Shown: positions 49,877 through 58,931 of the stretch, one piece after another | Layout: every line of letters starts with the position of its first letter | Numbering within the stretch: position 1 is the first letter of the stretch | Assembly: GCF_003014735.1 (NCBI RefSeq) | Contig: NZ_PYAX01000002.1 | Location: 434,001 to 498,000, forward strand | Length of the DNA: 64,000 bases | Direction of reading: 5' to 3' | DNA from: Saccharothrix carnea | GTDB lineage: Bacteria; Actinomycetota; Actinomycetes; Mycobacteriales; Pseudonocardiaceae | Translations under genes and position numbers: made by a program | Notes under the pieces: generated by a model | What the model saw: the letters and a program-made list of their open reading frames with translations, nothing else | Database searches by the model: none | Told to the model about the DNA's origin: nothing

Positions 49877-51273
49877 CGCCCGGCCCACCGCTCGTACTCG
49901 GCGCGCCGGTCCGGACCCAGCGGGTACAGGCCGTCCACCGACTCGCCCGCGTCCACCCTGGCCAGCACGAACCGCTCCTCGCGCTCCTGTTCCAGCGCGT
50001 CGGCCGCGACCTCGTCGACCAGGTCCGGCGGGATGAGCAGCACGCCTTCCGCGTCGCCCACCAGCACGTCGCCGGGCCGCACCAGCACGCCCGCGCACGC
50101 CACGTCCACGCCGACCTCCCACGGCACGTGCCGACGACCGAGGACCGCCGCGTGCGCGCCCGCGCTGTACGACGGCAGGTCCAGTTCGGCGAACGCGGGG
50201 CTGTCCCGCAGGCAGCCGTCCGTGACGACGCCCGCCGCGCCGCGCCTCAGCGCCCGCAGCGCGAGGATGTCGCCGAGCGTGCCCGCGCCGTGGTCCTCCC
50301 GCGCGTCGATGACCAGCACCTGACCCGGCCCGATCGACTCGACCGCGCGCTTCTGCGCGTTCATCCCGCCGCCGCGTTCGGCGAACTGGTCCTCGCGCAA
50401 CGGCAGGAACCGCAGCGTGTGCGCGGTGCCGACCATCCGCAGGTCCGGGCGGGACGGCCGCAGACCGGTCAGGAACGTGTGGTGCAGGCCCCGCTTGCGC
50501 AGTTGGGCGGACAGCGTGGCCGTCGAGACCTCGCGCAGCGCCTTCCCGGTGGCCGGGCTGACAGCCGGGGGAGACCCGCCCACCGCGGCGGCGCGCTCGG
50601 TCGGCGTGACGCGCGGCCGTGCGCCGGGAGCGGGCAGCTCGTCACCTTCGCGGACGGTGTTGCGCAGCGGCTCGTGGTCGTCCAGCGCCACCTCGACCAC
50701 GTCACCGGGCTCGACGACGGTCGCGCCGGTCGGGGTGCCGGTGAGGATGATGTCGCCCGGCTCCAGGGTGACGCTGCGGCTCAGGTCCGCGATCAGGTAC
50801 GCGAAGTCGAACAGCAGGTCGGCGGTGGTGGCGTCCTGCACGAGCTCGCCGTTGACCCACGTGCGCAGGCGCAGGTCCGCCAGGTCGACCGCGCGCGGGT
50901 CCAGCAGCGTCGGGCCGACCGGCGTGTAGCCGTCCGCGCCCTTGCTGCGCAGGTTCGAGCCCCGGTCGGCGTGCCGGAGGTCGTGCACGCCGAAGTCGTT
51001 GGCCGCCGTGACGCCGCGAATGTGTGCGTGCGCGTCCTCTCGCGACACCCGGTGCGCCCGCGTGCCGATGACGACCGCGACCTCGCCCTCGAACGCCGAC
51101 AACTCCGTGCCGCGCGGCCGGACCAGGTCGCGGCCCGACCACGACAGCGACGACGGCGGCTTGAGGAAGTAGGACGGCTCGTCGGGGTACCGGCCGCGTT
51201 CGGCGGCCCGGCCGCGGAAGTTCAGGTGCACCGCGATGATCTTCGACGGGCTCAGGCCCAGCGGGTGGCTCAT
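49873..51273 (-). CDS. FAH-domain hydrolase fused to RraA-like domain
   Basis: 466 residues. The first ~240 form an FAH (fumarylacetoacetate hydrolase/HpaG-like) domain with the metal-site acidic residues in FEGEVAVVIG, GSNLRSKGADGYTPVGP and ILTGTPTGA. From about 270 an RraA/dimethylmenaquinone methyltransferase-like domain follows (ARE-DHGAGTLGDILALRALRRGAAGVVTDG, GDVLVGDAEGVLLIP). The fusion may combine decarboxylation or isomerisation of an oxo-acid with lyase chemistry. RraA-like proteins include oxaloacetate or HMG aldolases, so the C-terminal half may act downstream in the same path. Confidence 0.88.
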   Translation of the reverse strand: MSHPLGLSPSKIIAVHLNFRGRAAERGRYPDEPSYFLKPPSSLSWSGRDLVRPRGTELSAFEGEVAVVIGTRAHRVSREDAHAHIRGVTAANDFGVHDLRHADRGSNLRSKGADGYTPVGPTLLDPRAVDLADLRLRTWVNGELVQDATTADLLFDFAYLIADLSRSVTLEPGDIILTGTPTGATVVEPGDVVEVALDDHEPLRNTVREGDELPAPGARPRVTPTERAAAVGGSPPAVSPATGKALREVSTATLSAQLRKRGLHHTFLTGLRPSRPDLRMVGTAHTLRFLPLREDQFAERGGGMNAQKRAVESIGPGQVLVIDAREDHGAGTLGDILALRALRRGAAGVVTDGCLRDSPAFAELDLPSYSAGAHAAVLGRRHVPWEVGVDVACAGVLVRPGDVLVGDAEGVLLIPPDLVDEVAADALEQEREERFVLARVDAGESVDGLYPLGPDRRAEYERWAGR

Positions 51274-52136
51274 GCGCGCAGCCGGTCCGGGATGGGGAAG
51301 TCCACGATGACCTGGCCCGTGCCGCTGCTCGGGAAGTAGTCGCACAGCTGCTCGCCGTGCCCGGTGTAGGAGTCCCAGCCCAGGATCCCGAACAGCATCG
51401 CGGTGTCCGCCATCGCCGCCTCGCCGGTGAACCGCTCGTTGTAGTCGGGCAGCGCGGCCAGGAACTCCGGGATGCGGCCGGTACGCCACTGGTCGAGCAC
51501 CAGCCGGTCGGCCTGCTCGTTGATCGGGTGGCTGATCCGGTCCAGGAACTGCGACGACACCTCGTTGGGCGGGAACTGGTGCGACAGCGAACCGCTGGCC
51601 AGGAACGCCACCTTGCGGTCGCTGCGCAGCACGGCCCGCGCGATCGCCTCGCCGACGTGCCGGTTCTCCTCGATCGTGGAGTGGATGTTGCAGCCGACCG
51701 GCACCACCGCCAGCGGGTCGGCGGTGTCGCGGTTCATGAAGTGCATCGGCACCAAGGTCGCGTACTCCAGGCCGAGGTCCTTGACGTCGTGCACCATCGC
51801 CTTCTGGCCGCCCGCGACGATCTCCTCGCCGATCAGCGTCGCCAGCCCCGGCTCGCCCGGGTAGTCGTACTCCAGGTCGCGGATGAAGTGCGGCAGCTCG
51901 TGCGACGCGTAGCTGCCGCGGTGGCGGGACTTGCCGTTGACGTGGAAGCCCATGCTGTTCATCCAGTGCGAGTCGGCCACCACGAAGGTGTCCGCGCCGC
52001 GGTCCCGGGCCCGCCTGCCGACCTCGGCCAGGCCCAGTTCGGCGGGACGGCGGATGCCGTGGTGCTTGCCGGGGTTGATCGACAGCCAGATCGACGGCAC
52101 ATGCGTGATCTTGGCGGCCAGCACGACCTCACCCAT
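51270..52136 (-). CDS. hpaD: Homoprotocatechuate (3,4-dihydroxyphenylacetate) 2,3-dioxygenase-like enzyme
   Basis: 288 residues of the class III extradiol (LigB) family. Iron ligands are His in ITHVPS near residue 12, His57 in VVADSHWM and a later Glu; THVPSIWLS, NPGKHHGIRRPA and SGSLSHQFPPNE match the HpaD/CarB subgroup. It cleaves homoprotocatechuate next to the hydroxyls. First gene of the operon. ATG at 52136 follows GGAGGTGACC. The assignment is supported by the downstream FAH and HpaE homologues. Confidence 0.85.
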   Translation of the reverse strand: MGEVVLAAKITHVPSIWLSINPGKHHGIRRPAELGLAEVGRRARDRGADTFVVADSHWMNSMGFHVNGKSRHRGSYASHELPHFIRDLEYDYPGEPGLATLIGEEIVAGGQKAMVHDVKDLGLEYATLVPMHFMNRDTADPLAVVPVGCNIHSTIEENRHVGEAIARAVLRSDRKVAFLASGSLSHQFPPNEVSSQFLDRISHPINEQADRLVLDQWRTGRIPEFLAALPDYNERFTGEAAMADTAMLFGILGWDSYTGHGEQLCDYFPSSGTGQVIVDFPIPDRLRA

Positions 52137-52150
52137 GGTCACCTCCGCGT

Positions 52151-52195
52151 CTCGGATCGTGTGCTCGGATCGTGTAGCGGATCGAATACGATCCG
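52151..52195. promoter_or_regulatory. Operators of the hpa-like operon
   Basis: CTCGGATCGTGT occurs twice, at 52151-52162 and 52164-52175, with a 13-bp period. Next to it is a perfect palindrome CGGATCG-AATA-CGATCCG at 52178-52195. Both contain the half-site CGGATCG, suggesting a dimeric regulator (GntR at 49205) and a possible second protein. Confidence 0.7.
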
Positions 52196-52387
52196 TGCGC
52201 GGCCGGTCGTGCCGGCGACGCCTCCGTAGGTCTAACAGGGGTGTCGGGGTCGGCTCTTGACTCGCCGCGCACTGCGGTTGACGCGGGGCGCACCGGCCGG
52301 TCGCGCCGCCGTCCCCCTCTTGACGCGCGGGGCGTGCCGGGGCGAGGGTGCTCGTCACCCAGGGTCACCGGGGTGAGGAGGGCGACG

Positions 52388-53359
52388 ATGTCCTACGCGC
52401 TGAGCACGGTCGGCGTGCCCGAGGCACAGCAGTTCGACCTGTGGCAGTCGGCGGTGTCCCAGGCGTTCGTGCCGCTGGAGGCGTCCGCCGGCGGCACGGC
52501 GGGCCGCGGGTTCCGGGGCCGGTTGCGCGGGCAGAGCCTCGGCAGCGTCGCGGTGTACGAGGCGTCGGCCGACGCGCACACCGTGCGCCGGACCGCCCGC
52601 GCCATCTCCCGCGCCGCGCCCGAGTACTACAAGCTGAGCCTGCAGCTGCACGGCACGGCGCGGTTGAGCCAGGACGGCAGGCACGCCTCGCTGCGGCCGG
52701 GCGACTTCGCCCTCTACGACACGACCAGGCCGTACTCGCTGGCCTTCGAGGACGTCTCCTCGACGTTGGTGCTGATGTTCCCGCGCGACATGCTGGTGCT
52801 GCCCAGCGGGCACGTGGCGGCGCTGACCGCGGTGCGGTTCGCCGGCGGCACGGGCGTGAGCGGGATCGTCAGCGGCACGCTGGTGCAGCTGGCGCGCAAC
52901 ATCGACGACCCGGCCGTGCACGGCAGCGTCCGGCTGGCGCGCAACGTGGTCGACCTGCTCGGCACGGCGCTGGCGGACCGGCTGGACTACGCCGACGTGC
53001 CGGTCGAGTCCAGCCGGGCGGCGCTGCTGGTGAAGATCAGGTCCTATGTGGAGGCACACCTGGAGGACGCGGAGCTGTCGCCGGGCGACATCGCCGCCGC
53101 GCACCACATCTCCACCCGGTACCTGCACAAGCTGTTCAGCGAGGCGGGCACGACGGTGTCGGGGTACCTGCGGCGACGGCGGCTGGAGCGGTGCGGGCAG
53201 GACCTGGCCGACCCGGCGAAGCACCGGCTGTCCATCGGCGTGATCGGCGCGCGGTGGGGCCTGGTGGACGCGTCCTACCTGAGCCGGGCGTTCAAGACGG
53301 AGTTCGGCCTGTCGCCCTCGGAGTACCGGCGCCGGTCCGTCGAGCACCGGGCGCGCTGA
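52388..53359 (+). CDS. AraC-family regulator, FeaR-like
   Basis: 323 residues: an N-terminal AraC-binding-like domain (FeaR type) with a Y-Y-KLSLQLHGTARLSQDG segment and LRPGDFALYDTTRPY, then the double helix-turn-helix (IAAAHHISTRYLHKLFSEAG, VIGARWGLVDASYLSRAFKTEFG). The ATG at 52388 follows GAGGAGG. It is divergent from hpaD and followed by an aldehyde dehydrogenase, the arrangement of feaR/feaB controlling aromatic-amine catabolism. Confidence 0.87.
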   Translation: MSYALSTVGVPEAQQFDLWQSAVSQAFVPLEASAGGTAGRGFRGRLRGQSLGSVAVYEASADAHTVRRTARAISRAAPEYYKLSLQLHGTARLSQDGRHASLRPGDFALYDTTRPYSLAFEDVSSTLVLMFPRDMLVLPSGHVAALTAVRFAGGTGVSGIVSGTLVQLARNIDDPAVHGSVRLARNVVDLLGTALADRLDYADVPVESSRAALLVKIRSYVEAHLEDAELSPGDIAAAHHISTRYLHKLFSEAGTTVSGYLRRRRLERCGQDLADPAKHRLSIGVIGARWGLVDASYLSRAFKTEFGLSPSEYRRRSVEHRAR

Positions 53360-53421
53360 CGGTCAACGGCTGTACGCCCGCGGACAAGAGGGCGCGGCGG
53401 CCCGGCGCACATCCTCTTGGC

Positions 53422-54846
53422 ATGCGCACCACGGGGCTGTTCATCGGCGGCGAGTGGGTTGACCCGGCCGCGTCGTTCACCACCACCGACCCGGCGACCG
53501 GCGACGTGCTCGCGGCCTGCGCGTCGGCTTCTCCTGCCGACGTTGACGCGGCCGTCGAGTCGGCGCGCCGGGCGTTGCCGTCCTGGGCACGGGAGCCCGC
53601 CGCGAACCGGGCGCTGCTGTTGTGGCGGCTGGCCGACCTGGTCGAGGCGGCGTCCGAGGAGTTGGCGTCGCTGGAGACCCGTGACCAGGGCCAGCCGCTG
53701 GGAGTGGCGCGGTCGGTCAGCGTGGCCGGCGCGGCGGCGCACCTGCGCTACTTCGCCGGGTGGGCCGACAAGCTGGACGGCGCGGTGCGGTCGGTGTCGT
53801 TCCCGGAAACGCTGCAGTACGACCGGCGCGTGCCGGTGGGCGTGTGCGCGCTGATCGCACCGTGGAACTTCCCGTTGATGATCATGGTGTGGAAGCTGGC
53901 GCCCGCGTTGGCGTGCGGCAACGCGGTGGTGCTGAAACCGGCCGAGCAGACGCCGCTGACCACCGTGCGGCTGGTGGAGCTGTGCGCGGAGGCCGGTGTC
54001 CCGCCGGGGGTGGTGAACCTGGTGACCGGTGGGCCGTCCGTGGGGCAGGCGCTCGTGCGGCACCCCGGCGTGGACAAGGTGTCGTTCACCGGGTCGACCG
54101 AGGTGGGGCGCTCGATCGTGGCCGCGGCCGCGGCGGACCTCAAGCGGGTGACGCTGGAACTGGGCGGGAAGACGCCGACCGTGGTGGCGCGTGACGCGGA
54201 CGTCGACACCGCCGTGGCGGGCACGGTCGCCGGAGGGCTGCTCAACAGCGGCCAGGTCTGCGCCGCCTACGCCCGCGTGTACGTCGACTCGGCCCGCCGG
54301 GACGAGTTCGCCGACAAGCTCGCCAAGGCCGTCTCCACCCTCCGCCTCGGCCCCGGCCACGCCAGTTCCACCGACCTGGGCCCGCTGGTCAGCGCCGAGC
54401 ACCTGGCCCGGGTGACCGCGCACGTGCGCGGCGCCGTCGCGGCCGGTGCGTCCCTGCTGACCGGCGGCTCGTCACCGGACGGGCCGGGCCACTTCCACCG
54501 GCCGACCGTCTTCGCCGACGTCACCGACGACATGGCGATCGCCCATGAGGAGATCTTCGGCCCGGTGCTGGCCGTCCTCGACTACGACGACGAGGACGAA
54601 CTCCTGCACCGCGTCAACGACTCCCCGTACGGCCTGGCGGCCGCCGTGTGGACCGACGACCTGCGCACCGCCCACCGCCTGGCGGACGGCATCCGGGCCG
54701 GCGCGGTCTACGTGAACATGCCGTGCGTCCCGGACCCCGCCGCACCCTGGGGCGGCTTCCGCGCCAGCGGCTGGGGCCGTGAGATGGGCCCGTACGCCAT
54801 TGACGCCTACACCGAGGTCAAGGGCATCTGGATGCACCACGGCTGA
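53422..54846 (+). CDS. Aldehyde dehydrogenase, FeaB/phenylacetaldehyde type
   Basis: 474 residues: FTGSTEVGR NAD motif, Glu247 in LELGGKTP and Cys280 in NSGQVCAAYAR. Closely resembles phenylacetaldehyde and betaine-type dehydrogenases. ATG at 53422 lies 62 bp after the FeaR-like stop; likely the same transcript. Acting before HpaD, it could make (4-hydroxy)phenylacetate from its aldehyde. Confidence 0.83.
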   Translation: MRTTGLFIGGEWVDPAASFTTTDPATGDVLAACASASPADVDAAVESARRALPSWAREPAANRALLLWRLADLVEAASEELASLETRDQGQPLGVARSVSVAGAAAHLRYFAGWADKLDGAVRSVSFPETLQYDRRVPVGVCALIAPWNFPLMIMVWKLAPALACGNAVVLKPAEQTPLTTVRLVELCAEAGVPPGVVNLVTGGPSVGQALVRHPGVDKVSFTGSTEVGRSIVAAAAADLKRVTLELGGKTPTVVARDADVDTAVAGTVAGGLLNSGQVCAAYARVYVDSARRDEFADKLAKAVSTLRLGPGHASSTDLGPLVSAEHLARVTAHVRGAVAAGASLLTGGSSPDGPGHFHRPTVFADVTDDMAIAHEEIFGPVLAVLDYDDEDELLHRVNDSPYGLAAAVWTDDLRTAHRLADGIRAGAVYVNMPCVPDPAAPWGGFRASGWGREMGPYAIDAYTEVKGIWMHHG

Positions 54847-54858
54847 CCGCCGTGCAGG

Positions 54859-56121
54859 TCAGCGGCGCGGGGTGAGGTGGTGCCGGGAGATGTGGTCGCC
54901 GACCGCCTTGCCGAGCGTGGTGCCGTCGACGTCCGCGGAGCGGAAGTGGATGCCCGCCCAGATCCGCGCCTCGACCACCTCGGCGGTCGCCTGCGAGAAA
55001 CTGTCGAAGTGCCGCGTGGAGCCGCTGTCGACGCTGAACGCGCTGAAGGGCACGTCGTCGCGGCCGAAGAAGTGCGTGTACGCGGTCATCTGCGCGGCGG
55101 TGCGGCAGGTGTGGCCGGACGGGTAGTCGGGGTTCGGCGGGGTGACCACGAGCGGGGTCCAGTCGGGGTCGGCCGTGGTGGCGGGGTTGCCGTCGGTGTC
55201 GGCGGCCCGGATGGCGGTGACCGGCCGCCAGAAGTGCCAGAACTCCTTGTCGTTCGCGCAGGCGATCGCGCCGTCCGTGCCGGTGAAGTCCGCCAGCGCG
55301 TAGAAGCGCGCGGTCTCCAGCACGTCGAGCCGCCGGGTGACGGCCAGGTCGCGCTTCATCCCCCAGCTGACCGAACGCCGGTCGTGCCACCACAGCGCCG
55401 CGTCGGTCTGGTCCGCGGTGCGGGCGGTGCTCGTCGCCGAGCCGAGCCGCTCGACCTCGTCGACATCGCGGGCGTAGGCCCGGCTGGTGACCGCGGGCGG
55501 CCCGGGGGTGCGGAACATCGTCGCGTCCGGGATGGCGAACGGCTTGAGGAAACCGACCCACGCGCCCGTGTTCGCGAAGTCCGGCGGGGTGGGCCGGTAC
55601 TGGCCGGGCCCGGTGCCCACGGTCCAGGGCCGGGGGTCGAACGCGCCGTCGCCCTGCCGTGCCGTGATCATCGCGGCGGCGGCCTGGGCGCCGACCCGGA
55701 CCCCGCCGCGCTTCGCCGGTCCGTCCGGGACGCCGGCCAGCCACCGGTCGTACTGCGCGCGCAGCCTTTCCCGCTGTGCCGGGAAGATGGCGTCCAGCAC
55801 CCGGTAGGCGGCCGTGCCCACGGCGGCGTCGGTCGACTCGCGGCCGTTGGCCCGCGGTGCGAGGAGGTAGGGCCGGTACGGCGTGCCCTCGATCGCGTTC
55901 ACCGCGTCGTAGACCGCGCCGCTGACCATCGCGAAACCGCGTCCGGCGACCTGCGGCGGCGCCTGCTGCGCGATGTCCCAGATCGCGGTCTGGGCGTTGA
56001 GGTCCCAGACGACGACCGCGTTCGGTGACATGGCCGGAGCGGTGGCTGCCGGTGGCGCGAGCGTGAGCGGCGCTGCCAGTGCGAGAGCCGCGAGCACCAC
56101 CGTGCGGCGTGTCCTGATCAT
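54859..56121 (-). CDS. Vanadium-dependent haloperoxidase-like (PAP2-fold) secreted protein
   Basis: 420 residues: signal peptide (about 1-28), then a PAP2/haloperoxidase helical domain. The vanadate-binding motifs are FWRPVTAIR, YPSGHTCRTAA and ARIWAGIHFRSAD with the axial His. Compared with fungal and streptomycete enzymes the active residues are kept. Substrate unknown; may be a chloro- or bromoperoxidase or a phosphatase. Confidence 0.88.
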   Translation of the reverse strand: MIRTRRTVVLAALALAAPLTLAPPAATAPAMSPNAVVVWDLNAQTAIWDIAQQAPPQVAGRGFAMVSGAVYDAVNAIEGTPYRPYLLAPRANGRESTDAAVGTAAYRVLDAIFPAQRERLRAQYDRWLAGVPDGPAKRGGVRVGAQAAAAMITARQGDGAFDPRPWTVGTGPGQYRPTPPDFANTGAWVGFLKPFAIPDATMFRTPGPPAVTSRAYARDVDEVERLGSATSTARTADQTDAALWWHDRRSVSWGMKRDLAVTRRLDVLETARFYALADFTGTDGAIACANDKEFWHFWRPVTAIRAADTDGNPATTADPDWTPLVVTPPNPDYPSGHTCRTAAQMTAYTHFFGRDDVPFSAFSVDSGSTRHFDSFSQATAEVVEARIWAGIHFRSADVDGTTLGKAVGDHISRHHLTPRR

Positions 56122-56214
56122 CGTCCACCCCGGGGGATATCGGAACGTGTCGACACCGCTACCGAACGTATCCCTGAGTGTTCGACCTGTCCAATACCGC
56201 CCGCGCCGGAACGC

Positions 56215-57234
56215 TCAGCCCCAGTGCGGGTCGGTGCCGCGGGTCAGTCGGCCCAGTTCGCCCAGTCCCGTGGTGGAGGGGCGGATGTACCCGGCCCTGG
56301 CCGCGACGCCCGCGGCCTCGCCCCGGGACTGGCAGTCGAGCTTGGTGAGCAGGCGTTCGACGTAGGTCTCCACGGTGCGCCGGCTGACCACCAGGGCCTC
56401 GGCGATCGCCTGGTTGCTCAGCCCCGCCACCAGGCCGGTGGCGATGTCCAGTTCCCGCGCGGTCAAGGACGGGGTGTTCTCGAACGCGGTGCAGGCCGCG
56501 ATCACGCCGCGGCGGGGGCCGTCCACGACGCGCAGCAGCCGCACCCGGTGCCAGCCGTCCTTACCCGGCCACAGGAACGGCACGGTGCGGATGCCCAGCG
56601 CGGCGAACCGCTCCGCCACCGCGCGCAGCGTCGGGTCGTGCGTCAGCGGTGCGGGGGAGCGGCCGGTCACCGCCGCCTGGACGGGCAGGACCCAGCTCGC
56701 CGACCACTCGGAACCGAACCAGGCGTCGAACTTCGGGTGGTACAGCGGGTCCACGCGGCGCGCCAACGCCGTGCCCACCTCGGCGATGAACCCGCGGGTC
56801 TGTTCGCCGAACGCCGAACGCTCCGGCGCGTTCAGGTGCAGCACCCCGACCACCTGCCGCGGCCCGAGCTTGAGCGTCGCTGACAGCCCGTCCTCGAACC
56901 CCGCGGGCCGCAGCTGCTCCTGGTAGTGCGGCGAGTCGCGGAAGTTGTGCGGCATGTCGTCCATCAGCAGCGGCACGGGGGAGTCGAACAGCTGGCCGCC
57001 CCACTTCGTCCTGGGCAGCTCGTGCGCCAGTTCCTGGCTGATGGCCCTGTTGTAGCCGTGCTCGGCCATGATCACGAACCGCCGCGCCACCGGGTCCCAC
57101 CCGGTCACCTGCACCGCGCACATCAGCGGCACGGCGTGGCGCAGACCGGCGAACACCTCGTCCCACTCGACGTCCGCCGCGCTGCCGAGCGCGGCTCCGA
57201 TGCGCAGCGCCGAGGTCACCTGGGTGGTGTCCAT
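56215..57234 (-). CDS. LuxR-type regulator with N-terminal GAF-like domain
   Basis: 339 residues: an N-terminal domain (about 20-160) of GAF-like layout with MAEHGYNRAISQELAHELPRT, and a C-terminal LuxR helix-turn-helix (LTARELDIATGLVAGLSNQAIAEALVVSRRTVETYV with TKLDC). ATG at 57234 follows AAGGAGG. It is divergent from the flavin monooxygenase gene at 57450, a likely target. Confidence 0.86.
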   Translation of the reverse strand: MDTTQVTSALRIGAALGSAADVEWDEVFAGLRHAVPLMCAVQVTGWDPVARRFVIMAEHGYNRAISQELAHELPRTKWGGQLFDSPVPLLMDDMPHNFRDSPHYQEQLRPAGFEDGLSATLKLGPRQVVGVLHLNAPERSAFGEQTRGFIAEVGTALARRVDPLYHPKFDAWFGSEWSASWVLPVQAAVTGRSPAPLTHDPTLRAVAERFAALGIRTVPFLWPGKDGWHRVRLLRVVDGPRRGVIAACTAFENTPSLTARELDIATGLVAGLSNQAIAEALVVSRRTVETYVERLLTKLDCQSRGEAAGVAARAGYIRPSTTGLGELGRLTRGTDPHWG

Positions 57235-57449
57235 CGCGCCTCCTTGGTGAGCGGGTCGAGCGGCGTAGGCGGACAACCTACGCGGACGGAGTGGTCCGGA
57301 CAACCGCACCGGCCGACCCCGTGCGCCGCAGGTCAACGAGGGTTCCTCGGCTGTCGACGGCATCCGGATGACGGTACTGGGCACCGCGCCGGCCGGGCGG
57401 GATGATGGACTGGACGGACGCGCCGGTCAGCGGGGGGGAGCAGCGGCCG

Positions 57450-58931
57450 ATGAAGGTGTGCGTGATCGGGGCGGGTCCCGGTGGGATCGTCGCCGCCAAG
57501 GTGTTGCTGGAGCACGGCTTCGAGGTCACGGTCGTCGACAAGTACCGGCGGGTCGGCGGGATCTGGTCGCCCGGTGGCTGCTACGACGGTCTGGCGAACC
57601 AGTCGGCGCTGCGCCTCTTCGAGTTCGCGGACCTGCCCAACCGCCTGCGCTTCGCCAGTGCGGTGGACACCCAGCGCTACCTGGAGCGTTACGCGGAGAC
57701 CTTCGGCGTGCTGGACCGCGTCCGACCGGGTACCGAGGTGGTCTCCGTCCGGCCGGTGGACGGACCGGGCCGGGTGGGCGCTTCGGGCTGGGTGGTCGAC
57801 TCCCGGCCGGTCGACGACCGGACCGCGCCGGTGCGCCGCGAGACGTTCGACCACGTCGTCGTCGCCAGCGGGGCGCACCACCACCCCCGAGTACCCGACC
57901 TGCCCGGACGTGCGTCGTTCGGCGGGACCGTGCTGCACTCCAACGACGTCCGTGCCGGGACGTTCACCGGTCGGCGCGTGGTCGTGGTGGGTGGCGGCAA
58001 GTCGGCGTTGGACCTGGCCACCCGCGCCGCGCGCGAAGCCGCCTCGGCCACGCTCGTGCAGCGCAAGGTGAACTGGATGATCCCCGAACGGCTGCTGTTC
58101 GGCACGGTCGGTTATCGGTGGATCCTGTTCACCCGCCTCGGCGAGGCGCTCCTGCCCCGCTACCACGACCCGGCGTGCGTCCGCCCGATCGACCGGCTCC
58201 ACGACCGGGTCAAGCGGGTGCTGTGGTGGCTCGTCACGCAGGACATGCTGCTCTCCGCGGGGTTCCTCCGGCTGCCCGAGCGGCTGCGACCCGCCCAGCC
58301 GCTGCCCTTCCACCTGGCACACGCGGGCGTGATGCCGCGGGGTTACGTGAGCGCGCTGCGCCGAGGACTGCTCGCCGCCGAGGTCAGCGCCGTCGAGGCG
58401 TTCACCGACAAGGGGCTCCGGCTGGCGAGCGGCCGGGAGGTGGCGGCGGACGTCGTCGTGTTCGCCACCGGCCACCACCGGGTCTTCCCGTTCCTGGACC
58501 TGCCGGTGCACGACGAGGCCGGCCGGCTGCGGCTGTACCGGGGCATCGTGCCGCCGGGCGTGGACCGGTTGGGGTTCGTCGGGTTCCGCCAGGTCTTCAA
58601 CAACGTGATGGGCGTGGAGCTGACCGCGCACTGGCTGGTCCGCCACTTCCTGGGCACCCTGCGCGTCAAGCCGGACGAGGAGGGGATGCGCCGGGCCGTC
58701 GACGCCCGCCTCGACTGGCAGGAGCGGGTGCTCCCCGGCACCGGCGGCTACGACTTCGGCCCCTACGACATCCACTGCGCGGACGAGCTCATGCACGACA
58801 TGGGCCTGCCGTCGCTGCGCACCGGCAACCCGCTGGCCGAGTACCTGCTCCCCGGCGGTGTCGCCCACCGCTACCGGGGCCTGAGCCGGGAGGGCGTGCC
58901 GTCCCCCGTGAACGGCACGCCACAGCCCTAG
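57450..58931 (+). CDS. Flavin-dependent monooxygenase (FMO/Baeyer-Villiger type)
   Basis: 493 residues: an FAD fingerprint GAGPGGIVAAK near the N-terminus, NADPH fingerprint GGGKSALDLA, and the FATGHH motif typical of FMO-like proteins. Class B monooxygenases oxidise nucleophilic N or S atoms or ketones; substrate unknown. The ATG at 57450 follows GGGGGGGAG; an ATG at 57402 is possible but lacks a ribosome-binding site. It converges with the aldo/keto reductase, the stops overlapping by CTAG. Confidence 0.9.
   Translation: MKVCVIGAGPGGIVAAKVLLEHGFEVTVVDKYRRVGGIWSPGGCYDGLANQSALRLFEFADLPNRLRFASAVDTQRYLERYAETFGVLDRVRPGTEVVSVRPVDGPGRVGASGWVVDSRPVDDRTAPVRRETFDHVVVASGAHHHPRVPDLPGRASFGGTVLHSNDVRAGTFTGRRVVVVGGGKSALDLATRAAREAASATLVQRKVNWMIPERLLFGTVGYRWILFTRLGEALLPRYHDPACVRPIDRLHDRVKRVLWWLVTQDMLLSAGFLRLPERLRPAQPLPFHLAHAGVMPRGYVSALRRGLLAAEVSAVEAFTDKGLRLASGREVAADVVVFATGHHRVFPFLDLPVHDEAGRLRLYRGIVPPGVDRLGFVGFRQVFNNVMGVELTAHWLVRHFLGTLRVKPDEEGMRRAVDARLDWQERVLPGTGGYDFGPYDIHCADELMHDMGLPSLRTGNPLAEYLLPGGVAHRYRGLSREGVPSPVNGTPQP

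Noticed and set aside
52348-53421. N-terminal extension of the FeaB-like dehydrogenase across the AraC gene
   Set aside because: The extension is the out-of-frame reading of the regulator; the ATG at 53422 gives normal length.
54818-56128. 436-codon alternative frame over the haloperoxidase gene
   Set aside because: The frame at 54859-56121 carries signal peptide and vanadate-binding motifs; the other is Arg-rich noise.
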